From NCBI GenBank assembly GCA_045536915.1, contig JAZSOL010000182.1:1-17742 (forward strand): 17,742 bases of DNA, written 5' to 3'. The translations under genes and the position numbers were made by a program. The number at the start of each line of letters is the position of its first letter. Position 1 is the first letter of the stretch. The notes beneath the pieces were generated by a model. The model was not told the DNA's origin, did not search any database, and saw only the letters and a list, made by a program, of their open reading frames with translations. Origin of the DNA: RGIG1828 sp045536915 (GTDB lineage Bacteria; Bacillota; Clostridia; UMGS1810). This document shows, one piece after another, positions 1 through 6,905 of the stretch.

Positions 1-16
1 AAGCCCCTGCCCTACG
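1..16. repeat. Probable right end of a second repeat copy, cut by the window edge
   Basis: GCCCTACG at 9-16 is nearly identical to the right terminus CCCCTACG of the element at 67-137, and the GC-rich sequence continues to the window start. It is too short to prove, but two adjacent copies would fit a repeat cluster. From 138 to about 260 the sequence is AT-rich and I see no gene or clear site in it. Confidence 0.3.
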
Positions 17-66
17 AGTGAATGTGAATCTTACGTAGTACTTTGTAACATTTAAAATTTGATCAT

Positions 67-137
67 CGTAGGGTTCGGCGGTTTCCGACGAACCGTTTCA
101 TCGGGGTTTCGGGACGTCGAGGACGCCGTCCCCTACG
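67..137. repeat. Short GC-rich inverted-repeat element (MITE/REP-like)
   Basis: This 71-bp segment is bounded by CGTAGGG (67-73) and its inverted match CCCCTACG (130-137). It is much richer in G and C than the AT-rich DNA around it. It contains two smaller potential hairpins: GGTTCG (72-77) with CGAACC (89-94), and GGGACG (111-116) with CGTCCC (127-132). There is no open reading frame, so any mobility would need a transposase supplied elsewhere. The first bases of the window end in GCCCTACG (9-16), which resembles the right end of this element and suggests a neighbouring copy cut by the window edge. I infer a dispersed non-autonomous repeat; copy number cannot be judged from this window. Confidence 0.55.
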
Positions 138-265
138 ACGCACTAACCTTGTTTCATCATCTCGACAAATCAAAATTTTAAGATGTAATTTATAATAATT
201 AACTAATCTGAAAGTGATTTTATTTCACTATATTCAATAAACTTTAAATTATTTTAAATTACCTC

Positions 266-294
266 TTGATATTTTTCAAACTTTGTAGTATAAT
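266..294 (+). promoter_or_regulatory. Sigma-A promoter of the SRP RNA
   Basis: TTGATA (266-271) and TATAAT (289-294) are separated by 17 bases, which is one mismatch from the full consensus. The expected transcription start is near 301, exactly where the SRP RNA closing helix begins. This strength fits a constitutively expressed stable RNA. Confidence 0.8.
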
Positions 295-300
295 ATTTTA

Positions 301-570
301 GGTCGTACAGCCGGGGCGGTAGCGGTGCCCTGTACTTGCAATCCGCTATAGCAAGGGTGATATCTTCTTTGAGGGCAGATTTCTTCATGAATGTGCCGTT
401 TAAGTGATGTTGACGATTGGGTCTCGCGCAATGCATTCCTGTGAACCTGGTCAGGTGAGGAATCAAGCAGCCATAAGCAGTCTTATGCATGTGCCGTGAG
501 GGCGCCCGGTCTGAGTTAACTGGACGGTAACGCTTGCGGAAAGCTGTTCGAGAGGGAGATGTACGGCTTT
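301..570 (+). ncRNA. ffs: Signal recognition particle RNA, long Bacillus/Clostridia form (scRNA, 6S-like)
   Basis: This is the RNA scaffold of the signal recognition particle, which binds Ffh and targets nascent membrane and secreted proteins to the translocon. The 5' part (about 310-360) contains GGTAGCGGTGCCCTGTA and GCAATCCGCTATAGC, the conserved Alu-domain loops also present in B. subtilis scRNA. The S-domain core (about 410-485) has the GGGTC...CGCAATG helix and the conserved GGTCAGG...AAGCAGC loop that contacts Ffh. GTGCCG and CTGAGTTAACTG further on match the 3' side. The ends close on each other: GTCGTACA at 302-309 pairs with TGTACGGC at 560-567, with one G-U pair. A run of six T follows, so the closing helix probably serves as its own terminator. 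Its position just upstream of dnaX matches B. subtilis. The exact 3' end is an estimate. Confidence 0.93.
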
Positions 571-573
571 TTT
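560..573 (+). terminator. 3' end of SRP RNA with U-tract
   Basis: The 3' strand of the SRP closing helix, TGTACGGC (560-567), is followed at once by TTTTTT (568-573). The terminal helix and U-tract together look like an intrinsic terminator. Some read-through into dnaX is possible, since only 53 bases separate the T-run from the dnaX start. Confidence 0.5.
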
Positions 574-599
574 ATTTTAAAATAATTATTACATATAAT
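571..599 (+). promoter_or_regulatory. Weak candidate promoter of dnaX
   Basis: A perfect TATAAT at 594-599 lies 28 bases before the dnaX ATG, but the sequence 17 bases further upstream (TTTATT, 571-576) is a poor -35. AT-rich DNA gives such matches by chance, so read-through from the SRP RNA is an alternative source of dnaX mRNA. Confidence 0.3.
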
Positions 600-626
600 A
601 TATTTTGAGTATACGGAGGAACAAAT

Positions 627-2267
627 ATGGCATATCAGGCTCTATACAGAAAGTGGAGACCTTTAATATTTGATGATGTAATCGGTCAGGCTCACATAAC
701 CGAAACAATAAGAAATGAGCTTCTTTCCGATAAGATTGCTCATGCTTATTTGTTTACGGGTACGCGCGGAACAGGTAAGACCACAACGGCGAAAATTTTG
801 AGCCGTGCGGTAAACTGCCTTAATCCGTCGGATGCAAATCCATGTAATGAATGCGAAAACTGCAAGGCTATTTTAAACGATGTCAGCCTTGATGTTCAGG
901 AAATTGATGCCGCATCCCACACGGGTGTTGACAATATCCGTGATATTATAGACCAGCTTCAGTATGCACCTGCAATGGGAAAATATAAGGTGTATATAAT
1001 CGACGAGGTTCACTCTCTTTCGGGAGGTGCTTTTAATGCACTTTTAAAAACTCTTGAAGAGCCTCCGTCTCATATTGTGTTTATTCTTGCAACCACTGAG
1101 GTTCATAAAATTCCGGCAACCATCCTTTCAAGATGTCAGCGGTTTGATTTCAAAACCATAAGCATATCGGATATAGTGGATAACATAAGAAAAATCCTTA
1201 AAGGCGAAAACATATTTGCAGATGATGATGCGCTTGAATATGTTGCGTTTCTTGGCGACGGCTCAATGAGAGACTCACTCAGTATTCTTGACCAGTGCCT
1301 TGCTTTTAAAGACAACAACCTCACGGTTTCCGATGTTACGGATGTTGTGGGTGCGGTTGATGATGCAGTCCTCTACGGCTTTGCATCTGATGTTGCCAAA
1401 AAAGACGTGGCAAGTGCGCTCAGAAGATTTAACGAGTGTGTAAACAGCGGTAAGAATTTCGATAATATTGCAAAAGGTCTTCTTGCAACGTTTCGTGATA
1501 TTATAATGTATAAAGTAAACTCCGATGATTACTCCGTGAGCAGTTTGAAAAAAGAAAAACTGCGTGCCTGCGCCGATAAATTCGACATTTCGTCTTTGGT
1601 TAACTATATTAATATTCTCACAGACTGCATTGCATCGCTCAAAACATTCAGCTCTCAGCGTGCTCTTTGCGAATGCGCTCTGATTAAACTCACACGTCCC
1701 GAAATGAACAGCGACACCGCATCTCTTTCGGCAAGGCTTGAAGCTCTGGAAAATAAGCTTGATCTTATTGAAAAAAGAGGAATTTGTGTGCAGCAACCGT
1801 CTGCACAGAGCAGTCAGCAGTCCGATTCCGATATTCCTTTTCCTGAGCCTGCGCCGGAGAGCTTTGATTATCCCGTAGAAAACCCCGAGGCTATAGCTGA
1901 AAACAGCGCACCGGCTAAAACAGCATCATCTTCGGATGTTGGCAGAATTATAGCAAACTGGCAGGATGTTATGCTTAAAATCTGCACAAGCAATAAGCTT
2001 TCGGTTTATTCGGCTCTTTATGATGTTAAGCTTTTTGAAGAGGGGAATGCTCTTGGCATACGCACCAATGACCCCGATAAAAAAATGTTCCTTTCACACA
2101 AAGACAATAAAGCCTTTATAAAAAATGCAATTGCTTCATCATTGGGTATTGATGTTGAAATTATTGTTGAATCGGGCGATATCTACGATGCACCTGCAGA
2201 AAACGATGTTTTTTCAACACTTAGCGATGCTGAAAAGCAATTTCCGGTAAACTTCAAACTTGATTGA
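627..2267 (+). CDS. dnaX: DNA polymerase III subunit gamma/tau
   Basis: This is the clamp-loader ATPase of the replicative polymerase, which opens the beta clamp and ties the polymerase cores together. The 546-residue protein starts with the family opening MAYQALYRKWRP. It shows Walker A GTRGTGKT (residues 45-52), a four-cysteine zinc module (C64, C73, C76, C79), Walker B IIDEVH (124-129), the sensor-1 stretch ILATTEVHKIP, and the SRC arginine-finger motif (168-170). The AAA+ and clamp-loader domains run to about residue 370. A low-complexity linker rich in S, P, E and A (about 395-440) and a C-terminal tau-type domain follow, as expected for a tau of this size. ACGGAGGA at 614-621 supports the ATG at 627. 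I find no in-frame slippery heptamer for a gamma form. The ybaB and recR genes that usually follow dnaX are absent here. Confidence 0.97.
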   Translation: MAYQALYRKWRPLIFDDVIGQAHITETIRNELLSDKIAHAYLFTGTRGTGKTTTAKILSRAVNCLNPSDANPCNECENCKAILNDVSLDVQEIDAASHTGVDNIRDIIDQLQYAPAMGKYKVYIIDEVHSLSGGAFNALLKTLEEPPSHIVFILATTEVHKIPATILSRCQRFDFKTISISDIVDNIRKILKGENIFADDDALEYVAFLGDGSMRDSLSILDQCLAFKDNNLTVSDVTDVVGAVDDAVLYGFASDVAKKDVASALRRFNECVNSGKNFDNIAKGLLATFRDIIMYKVNSDDYSVSSLKKEKLRACADKFDISSLVNYINILTDCIASLKTFSSQRALCECALIKLTRPEMNSDTASLSARLEALENKLDLIEKRGICVQQPSAQSSQQSDSDIPFPEPAPESFDYPVENPEAIAENSAPAKTASSSDVGRIIANWQDVMLKICTSNKLSVYSALYDVKLFEEGNALGIRTNDPDKKMFLSHKDNKAFIKNAIASSLGIDVEIIVESGDIYDAPAENDVFSTLSDAEKQFPVNFKLD

Positions 2268-2342
2268 GACAATTAATATAATTTTACTGATACAGATTAT
2301 TAATTGTCTGGTTTATTAACCAAACTATATAAAGTTTTTTTT
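2267..2342 (+). terminator. AT-rich inverted repeat and weak terminator-like hairpin after dnaX
   Basis: Starting at the last base of dnaX, AGACAATTAATA (2267-2278) forms a perfect 12-bp inverted repeat with TATTAATTGTCT (2298-2309), but no T-run follows directly. A small hairpin TGGTT/AACCA (2309-2322) comes next, then a weak stem AAACT/AGTTT (2322-2337) leading into eight T (2335-2342). One of these may end dnaX transcription before the hom promoter. The stems are AT-rich and therefore weak. Confidence 0.4.
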
Positions 2343-2348
2343 GATTAA

Positions 2349-2377
2349 TTGACATAGTATTCTAAGTATGTTATAAT
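2349..2377 (+). promoter_or_regulatory. Consensus sigma-A promoter of the hom-thrB-lysC operon
   Basis: TTGACA (2349-2354) and TATAAT (2372-2377) are both perfect and separated by exactly 17 bases. The expected start near 2384 leaves a leader of only about 43 bases before hom, too short for a T-box or lysine riboswitch. Expression is therefore probably constitutive or repressor-controlled, with flux control left to enzyme feedback. Confidence 0.88.
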
Positions 2378-2426
2378 TACTAATTATTTACTATATAGCT
2401 GAAAAAGGCTGATGGAGGTTAAGCAG

Positions 2427-3647
2427 ATGGTTAAAATTGCAATAATTGGTTTTGGCGTTGTTGGTTCCGGTGTGTATGATGTTATCAGAAAAAACACCGT
2501 TCAGATAACCGAAAATGCCGGGACAAAAATAGATATCAAATATATTCTCGATATCCGTGATTTTTCTACCCATCCGGAAAGTAACCTTTTTGTTAATGAT
2601 GTTGATGTTATTGCAAATGACGATGAGGTGAAAATTGTTGTTGAAACAATGGGCGGTCTGGAGCCTGCCAACACCTTTACCCGTCAGATGCTTTCAAAAG
2701 GCAAAACTGTTGTTACATCAAACAAGGAGCTTGTTGCAACCTATGGTGATGAGCTTTTTGAACTTGCATCTTCAAACGGATGCGCCTACTTTTATGAGGC
2801 AAGTGTGGGCGGCGGTATCCCTATAATCAGACCGCTTAAAAACTGCCTTGCTGCAAACAGAATCGATAAAATTGCCGGTATCTTAAACGGTACCACCAAC
2901 TATATTCTCACAAGAATGATTAAAGCAAATATATCATTTGAGGATGCTCTTAAGGAAGCTCAGGAGCTTGGTTATGCCGAAAGAAATCCGTCGGCTGATG
3001 TTGACGGCTTCGATACAGGCAAAAAAATCAGCATTCTTTCTTCAATGATAAACGGGCAGAAAATAAATCACGAAGACATTCCGACAGAGGGAATAACCAA
3101 AATAACTCTTAAAGATGTTGAATGTGCATCAATGTTTGGCTATGTTATAAAGCTTATCGGAAGCTGCACTTCCATAAACGGCAGATACTCTGTTGTTGTT
3201 GCACCTATGCTTGTTGAAAAAGATTCTCCGCTTGCCGGTGTTGACGATGTGTTCAATGGCATCATAGTTTGCGGTAATATGCTCGGAGAAGCAATGTTCT
3301 ACGGCAGGGGAGCCGGCAAGCTTCCTACTGCAAGCGCAGTTGTTGCCGATGTAATAGATGCCGCAAAAAATCTCGGCGCTCAGTTTTTGGCACCCTGGAC
3401 GGTTTCAAAAGAAAATGTGCTTGTTGATATTAACGAAACAGAAGGCACCATTTTCTACAGGCTGAAATCTTCCTACGCTCCGGGAGTTCTTGAAAAGCTT
3501 GCAAAAGCTTTCGGCGAAGATTTCAATGTTAAGCTTGGTGGAGACGAAGTTGCATTCATAACACCGAAAGCAAAAATCGGCGATATTAAATCATTGGTAA
3601 AATCTCTTGATGCCGAAATACTTTCAGAGCTTATGATTCTTAATTAA
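2427..3647 (+). CDS. hom: Homoserine dehydrogenase
   Basis: The enzyme reduces aspartate semialdehyde to homoserine with NAD(P)H, the branch point toward threonine and methionine. The 406-residue protein has the N-terminal Rossmann motif GFGVVG (residues 8-13) and the family core GILNGTTNYI (151-160). It also has the catalytic stretch ADVDGFDTGKK (190-200), whose D196 and K200 correspond to the known Asp/Lys pair. The C-terminal 65 or so residues begin YRLKSSYAPGVLEKLAKAFG, which looks like a shortened, diverged ACT domain. I chose the ATG at 2427 because GGAGG at 2414-2418 is spaced 8 bases before it. An in-frame ATG at 2412 overlaps that ribosome site and has none of its own. It is the first gene of an operon with thrB 13 bases downstream. 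Confidence 0.96.
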   Translation: MVKIAIIGFGVVGSGVYDVIRKNTVQITENAGTKIDIKYILDIRDFSTHPESNLFVNDVDVIANDDEVKIVVETMGGLEPANTFTRQMLSKGKTVVTSNKELVATYGDELFELASSNGCAYFYEASVGGGIPIIRPLKNCLAANRIDKIAGILNGTTNYILTRMIKANISFEDALKEAQELGYAERNPSADVDGFDTGKKISILSSMINGQKINHEDIPTEGITKITLKDVECASMFGYVIKLIGSCTSINGRYSVVVAPMLVEKDSPLAGVDDVFNGIIVCGNMLGEAMFYGRGAGKLPTASAVVADVIDAAKNLGAQFLAPWTVSKENVLVDINETEGTIFYRLKSSYAPGVLEKLAKAFGEDFNVKLGGDEVAFITPKAKIGDIKSLVKSLDAEILSELMILN

Positions 3648-3660
3648 AATGGGGGATACT

Positions 3661-4554
3661 ATGTTTAAAGTCAGAGTGCCTGCAACGAGTGCAAATCTCG
3701 GGCCGGGATTTGACTGTATGGGCATTGCACTGAAGCTGTATAATACGGCGCAGTTTGAACAAACGCAGTCCGGTGTTGAAATAGAGATTCTTGACGAAAG
3801 CAAAAGCTATGTTCCCACCAATGAAAATAATCTTGTGTACAGAGCTATGAATGCTTTGTATGAAAAAGCCGGCAAAAGGCTCAACGGTGTTAAAATCACC
3901 ATATCGTCCGACATACCGGTCACAAGAGGTCTTGGAAGCAGTTCGGCAGGAATTGTTCTCGGGCTTATGGGCGCAAATCATATGCTTGGAAATATTTTTT
4001 CAACCGACGATTTGCTTTATACGGCATTTGAGCTTGAAGGTCATCCCGACAACGTGACTCCGGCTCTTTTGGGAGGGTTCACGATATCTTTTTGTGAAAA
4101 CAAAAGAATCGTGTATACAAAAAATAATGTGAGTCCGGAATTGAAATTTGCCGCAATGATTCCAGAGTTTTATCTTCAGACCAGAAAATCCCGCGGTTTG
4201 ATTCCAAAGTATGTGAATGTGAGAAATGCTTCATATAATATAGCGCATGCCTCGCTTTTGAGTGCGGCTTTAATAAAGGGAGAATTTTCTCTTTTAAGTT
4301 CATGTTTGCGTGATAAGATTCACCAAAGAGCAAGATTTCCATATATTAAAAGTGGAGAGTTTATAATACGTTCTGCACGCAGATTCGGAGCCTACGGCGG
4401 CTATATAAGCGGCGCCGGGCCAACGGTTATGTCGGTTGTGAATAAAAACTGCGCAGAATTTGAAGAAAATATGAATAATCTTATTAAAACTAATTTGAAA
4501 AACTGGCGGCTTGTTATTCTGGATGCAGATAACGAAGGCGCTTGTATAGAATAA
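3661..4554 (+). CDS. thrB: Homoserine kinase (GHMP family)
   Basis: The enzyme phosphorylates homoserine with ATP, the committed step to threonine. The 297-residue protein contains all three GHMP-kinase motifs: PATSANLGPGFDCMGIAL at the N-terminus, the phosphate-binding loop VTRGLGSSSAG (about residues 87-97), and GGYISGAGPTVMSV near the C-terminus. It also has the family stretch EGHPDNVTPALLGG. The start at 3661 gives MFKVRVPATSANLG, the usual ThrB opening, with GGGGG at 3651-3655 as ribosome site five bases upstream. The in-frame ATG at 3649 is only one base past the hom stop codon and has no ribosome site. thrC is not in the window, so the last threonine step must be encoded elsewhere. The length is normal. 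Confidence 0.95.
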   Translation: MFKVRVPATSANLGPGFDCMGIALKLYNTAQFEQTQSGVEIEILDESKSYVPTNENNLVYRAMNALYEKAGKRLNGVKITISSDIPVTRGLGSSSAGIVLGLMGANHMLGNIFSTDDLLYTAFELEGHPDNVTPALLGGFTISFCENKRIVYTKNNVSPELKFAAMIPEFYLQTRKSRGLIPKYVNVRNASYNIAHASLLSAALIKGEFSLLSSCLRDKIHQRARFPYIKSGEFIIRSARRFGAYGGYISGAGPTVMSVVNKNCAEFEENMNNLIKTNLKNWRLVILDADNEGACIE

Positions 4555-4572
4555 TTTCGGGAGGTAAATAAA

Positions 4573-5781
4573 ATGGGCTTAATTGTTCAGAAATTCGGCG
4601 GTTCTTCGGTTGCAAATGCCGAAAGGGTTATGAATGTTGCAAACCGCATTGTTGACACATATAAGCAGGGAAATTCCGTGGTGGTTGTTGTGTCGGCTCA
4701 GGGTGATACAACTGATGAACTCATCGAAAAAGCAAAAGAAATCAATCCTAATGCTTCAAAAAGAGAAATGGATATGCTCCTTTCAACCGGTGAACAGATT
4801 TCAATATCTCTTCTTGCTATGGCGATTCAGAAACTTGGCTATCCTGCAGTTTCTCTCACAGGCTGGCAGATTGGTATGAAAACTGATGCTAACTATAGCG
4901 GTGCCCGTATTTCCAAAGTAGACGGTGAGCGTCTCAAAAAGGAAATCGACTCAAATCACATAGTGATTGTGGCAGGTTTTCAGGGTATAAATAAATATGA
5001 TGATATCACAACTCTCGGCAGAGGCGGTTCTGATACATCTGCAGTTGCAATAGCGGCGGCTCTTCACGCTGATATGTGTGAAATCTACACAGACGTTGAT
5101 GGTGTGTATACAGCTGACCCCAGAATAGTTAAAGATGCTAAAAAGCTTGATGAAATTTCATTTGATGAAATGCTTGAGCTTGCAAGCCTCGGTGCAGGAG
5201 TTCTGCACAACAGATCAGTTGAAATGGCAAAAAAATATAATGTAAAATTATCGGTACGTTCAAGTCTTAATAAAAATCCCGGAACCGTTGTTAAGGAGGC
5301 AGGAAAAATGGAAAAAATGATAGTTAGCGGTGTTGCTAAAGATAATGATGTTGCAAGAATTTCAATCTGCAATATAGAAGATAAGCCCGGTATGGCTTTT
5401 AAAGTGTTCTCGCTTCTTGCAGCTAAACACATCAATGTGGATATCATCTTGCAGTCAATCGGCAGAGATGGCAAAAAAGATATCAGCTTTACGGTAAACG
5501 AAGCAAATCTTGATGCCGCTGTTGAAGCTCTTAATGCTGAAAAAGACGTTCTTCTCTTTGAAGAAATCAAAACAAGATCAGATGTTTCAAAAGTTTCTAT
5601 TGTTGGCTCCGGTATGGTTAATAACCCCGGTGTTGCATGCAAAATGTTTGAAGCTCTTTATGATGCAAACATCAACATTCATATGATTTCAACATCTGAA
5701 ATCAAGGTTTCCGTTCTCATTAACGAACAGAATGCCGACAGAGCAGTAAACGTTATTCACGAAAAATTTAATCTTGCATAA
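4573..5781 (+). CDS. lysC: Aspartokinase, feedback-regulated two-ACT type
   Basis: It phosphorylates aspartate, the first step to lysine, threonine and methionine. The 402-residue protein opens IVQKFGGSSV with the amino-acid-kinase KFGGSS motif (residues 7-12). It carries the nucleotide and substrate region TLGRGGSDTSAVAIAAAL and YTDVDGVYTADPRIV (about 150-185). Two C-terminal ACT domains, about 265-330 and 340-400, bind the feedback amino acid. GGGAGG at 4559-4564 supports the ATG at 4573. Length and layout match B. subtilis LysC (aspartokinase II), an alpha/beta enzyme made from one gene; an internal start for beta is visible at 5308. Which amino acid inhibits it cannot be read reliably from the sequence. 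It is the last gene of the hom-thrB-lysC operon. Confidence 0.96.
   Translation: MGLIVQKFGGSSVANAERVMNVANRIVDTYKQGNSVVVVVSAQGDTTDELIEKAKEINPNASKREMDMLLSTGEQISISLLAMAIQKLGYPAVSLTGWQIGMKTDANYSGARISKVDGERLKKEIDSNHIVIVAGFQGINKYDDITTLGRGGSDTSAVAIAAALHADMCEIYTDVDGVYTADPRIVKDAKKLDEISFDEMLELASLGAGVLHNRSVEMAKKYNVKLSVRSSLNKNPGTVVKEAGKMEKMIVSGVAKDNDVARISICNIEDKPGMAFKVFSLLAAKHINVDIILQSIGRDGKKDISFTVNEANLDAAVEALNAEKDVLLFEEIKTRSDVSKVSIVGSGMVNNPGVACKMFEALYDANINIHMISTSEIKVSVLINEQNADRAVNVIHEKFNLA
5293..5310 (+). promoter_or_regulatory. Internal ribosome site and ATG for the aspartokinase beta subunit within lysC
   Basis: AAGGAGG (5293-5299) sits 8 bases before an in-frame ATG (5308-5310), at codon 246 of lysC. 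Translation from it would give a 157-residue protein, 5308-5781, holding only the two ACT domains. B. subtilis lysC and its relatives make their beta subunit this way, from an in-frame internal start at the same domain boundary, giving an alpha2-beta2 enzyme. The near-perfect Shine-Dalgarno inside a coding sequence and its exact placement make the same use here likely. Confidence 0.75.
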
Positions 5782-5794
5782 TGTTACTAATTTT

Positions 5795-5825
5795 ATGGAG
5801 GCATGCTGTGTTGGTGTGTCTCCAT
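5795..5825 (+). other. Hairpin between lysC and rlmB, no U-tract
   Basis: ATGGAGGCAT (5795-5804) can pair with GTGTCTCCAT (5816-5825), including two G-U pairs. No T-run follows, so it is not a standard terminator. It might be an RNA-processing or stability element between two parts of one transcript, or chance. Confidence 0.3.
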
Positions 5826-5847
5826 TATTAATTTATGAGGTGAAAAT

Positions 5848-6606
5848 ATGCCAAAAGAAATCAGAATGGATATAATAGAGGGCAGAAATCCGGTTATGGA
5901 AGCTCTCCGTTCCGGAAGACCTATAGATAAAATAATTGTTCAGAGCGGCGAAAAGCACGGCTCCATAATTAAAATTCTCAAAATGGCAAAAGAGCAGAGA
6001 ATTGCTGTTTCCTATGCCGATAGAGCGAAAATTGACAAAATTGCTTCAACAAGTGCGCATCAGGGCATTGTGGCTTATGTTGCCGCAAAGGAATATGTGA
6101 GTGTGGGAGACATTATTAATTCAGCAACCGAAAAAGGCGAAAAGCCGTTTATCGTTATATGCGATGAAATAACAGACCCCCATAACCTCGGTTCAATAAT
6201 AAGAACTTCAAATGCCGCAGGTGCCCACGGTGTTGTTATTTCAAAGCATAATGCGGTGGGGCTTAATGCGGTTGTAACCAAAACCTCGGCAGGTGCCGTG
6301 GAATTCACTCCCGTTGCAAAGGTGTCGAGTATTGCCCAGACCGTTGAAGAGCTGAAAAAAGAAAACATATGGGTTATAGGCGCTGATATGGATGGCGAAC
6401 AGACTATTTATGAGTATGATTTTTCCGGTGGAATTGCAATTGTGATTGGAAACGAGGGAAAAGGAATTTCACGTCTTGTCAGGGAAAGATGCGATTCAAT
6501 GGTTAAAATCCCTATGCTTGGTCAGATTTCGTCGCTTAATGCATCTGTTGCGGGTGCACTTATGATATATGAGGTTGTTAGAACACGTCAGAATAAATCA
6601 CAATAG
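5848..6606 (+). CDS. rlmB: 23S rRNA 2'-O-methyltransferase, RlmB/TrmH (SpoU) family
   Basis: SpoU-family enzymes transfer a methyl group from S-adenosylmethionine to a ribose 2'-OH in rRNA or tRNA; RlmB acts on a guanosine in domain V of 23S rRNA. The 252-residue protein has the N-terminal substrate-binding domain opening IIEGRNPVMEALRSGRPIDKI. It also has the trefoil-knot SPOUT motifs: ITDPHNLGSIIRTSNAAGAH (motif 1), IAIVIGNEGKGISRLVRE (motif 2) and IPMLGQISSLNASVAGALMI (motif 3, with the SLNASVA active-site loop). Length and order are normal for RlmB rather than the shorter TrmL or TrmH types. GAGGTG before the ATG at 5848 supports this start. The exact target nucleotide is inferred from the family only. 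Confidence 0.92.
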   Translation: MPKEIRMDIIEGRNPVMEALRSGRPIDKIIVQSGEKHGSIIKILKMAKEQRIAVSYADRAKIDKIASTSAHQGIVAYVAAKEYVSVGDIINSATEKGEKPFIVICDEITDPHNLGSIIRTSNAAGAHGVVISKHNAVGLNAVVTKTSAGAVEFTPVAKVSSIAQTVEELKKENIWVIGADMDGEQTIYEYDFSGGIAIVIGNEGKGISRLVRERCDSMVKIPMLGQISSLNASVAGALMIYEVVRTRQNKSQ

Positions 6607-6617
6607 GAGAAATAATT

Positions 6618-6890
6618 ATGAAAAAAGCAATAATAACAGTAATTGGAAAAGACAAAGTGGGAATTATCTACGGTGTAAGCAAAATCCTTTCTGAAAATAA
6701 AATAAATATTCTTGATATTTCCCAGACTATTATGCAGGATATGTTCACGATGATGATGATAGTGGATATAGAGGCTTGTATGGATAATTTTGAAGCTATA
6801 TCCGATATTCTCAAAGCCGAAGGCGAAAAACTCGGTGTTGAAATAAGAATTCAGCTTGAAAGCATTTTTGAATCTATGCACAGAATATAA
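6618..6890 (+). CDS. ACT-domain protein, UPF0237 family
   Basis: This is a 90-residue, single-domain protein. The opening KKAIITVIGKDKVGIIYGVSKILSENKINILDISQTI is a classic ACT-domain strand-helix pattern with the ligand-binding turn GKDKVGI. The rest (MQDMFTMMMIVDIE...) completes the fold, with no catalytic domain attached. Stand-alone ACT proteins bind small ligands, often amino acids, and regulate partners. This family (for example S. pneumoniae SP_0238) almost always lies directly before a UPF0210 gene, as here, where 15 bases separate them. The family's biochemical function is not established and I do not assign one. AGGAG upstream supports the ATG at 6618. Confidence 0.88.
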   Translation: MKKAIITVIGKDKVGIIYGVSKILSENKINILDISQTIMQDMFTMMMIVDIEACMDNFEAISDILKAEGEKLGVEIRIQLESIFESMHRI

Positions 6891-6905
6891 AAGGGGTGGG
6901 AATTT

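Noticed and set aside
254..490. Minus-strand open frame of 78 residues
   Set aside because: It lies across the SRP RNA gene, has no family-like sequence, and is explained by the structured RNA.
1275..1796. Minus-strand open frame of 173 residues inside dnaX
   Set aside because: It is antisense to well-conserved dnaX coding sequence, has no ribosome site, and its protein is rich in C, N and F with no recognisable domain; a codon-bias shadow.
1768..2095. A-rich runs in dnaX (near 1768 and 2079) that could be programmed -1 frameshift sites for a gamma subunit
   Set aside because: In the reading frame they read GAA AAA AGA and GAT AAA AAA ATG. Neither forms the X-XXY-YYZ heptamer needed for tandem slippage, and no strong stem-loop follows.
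2378..2426. Lysine riboswitch or T-box before the aspartate-family operon
   Set aside because: The leader from the predicted start is about 43 bases and shows no T-box sequence or L-box core.
5085..5642. Minus-strand open frame of 185 residues inside lysC
   Set aside because: It mirrors the biased codons of lysC, is rich in S, T and L with no domain pattern, and has no start context.
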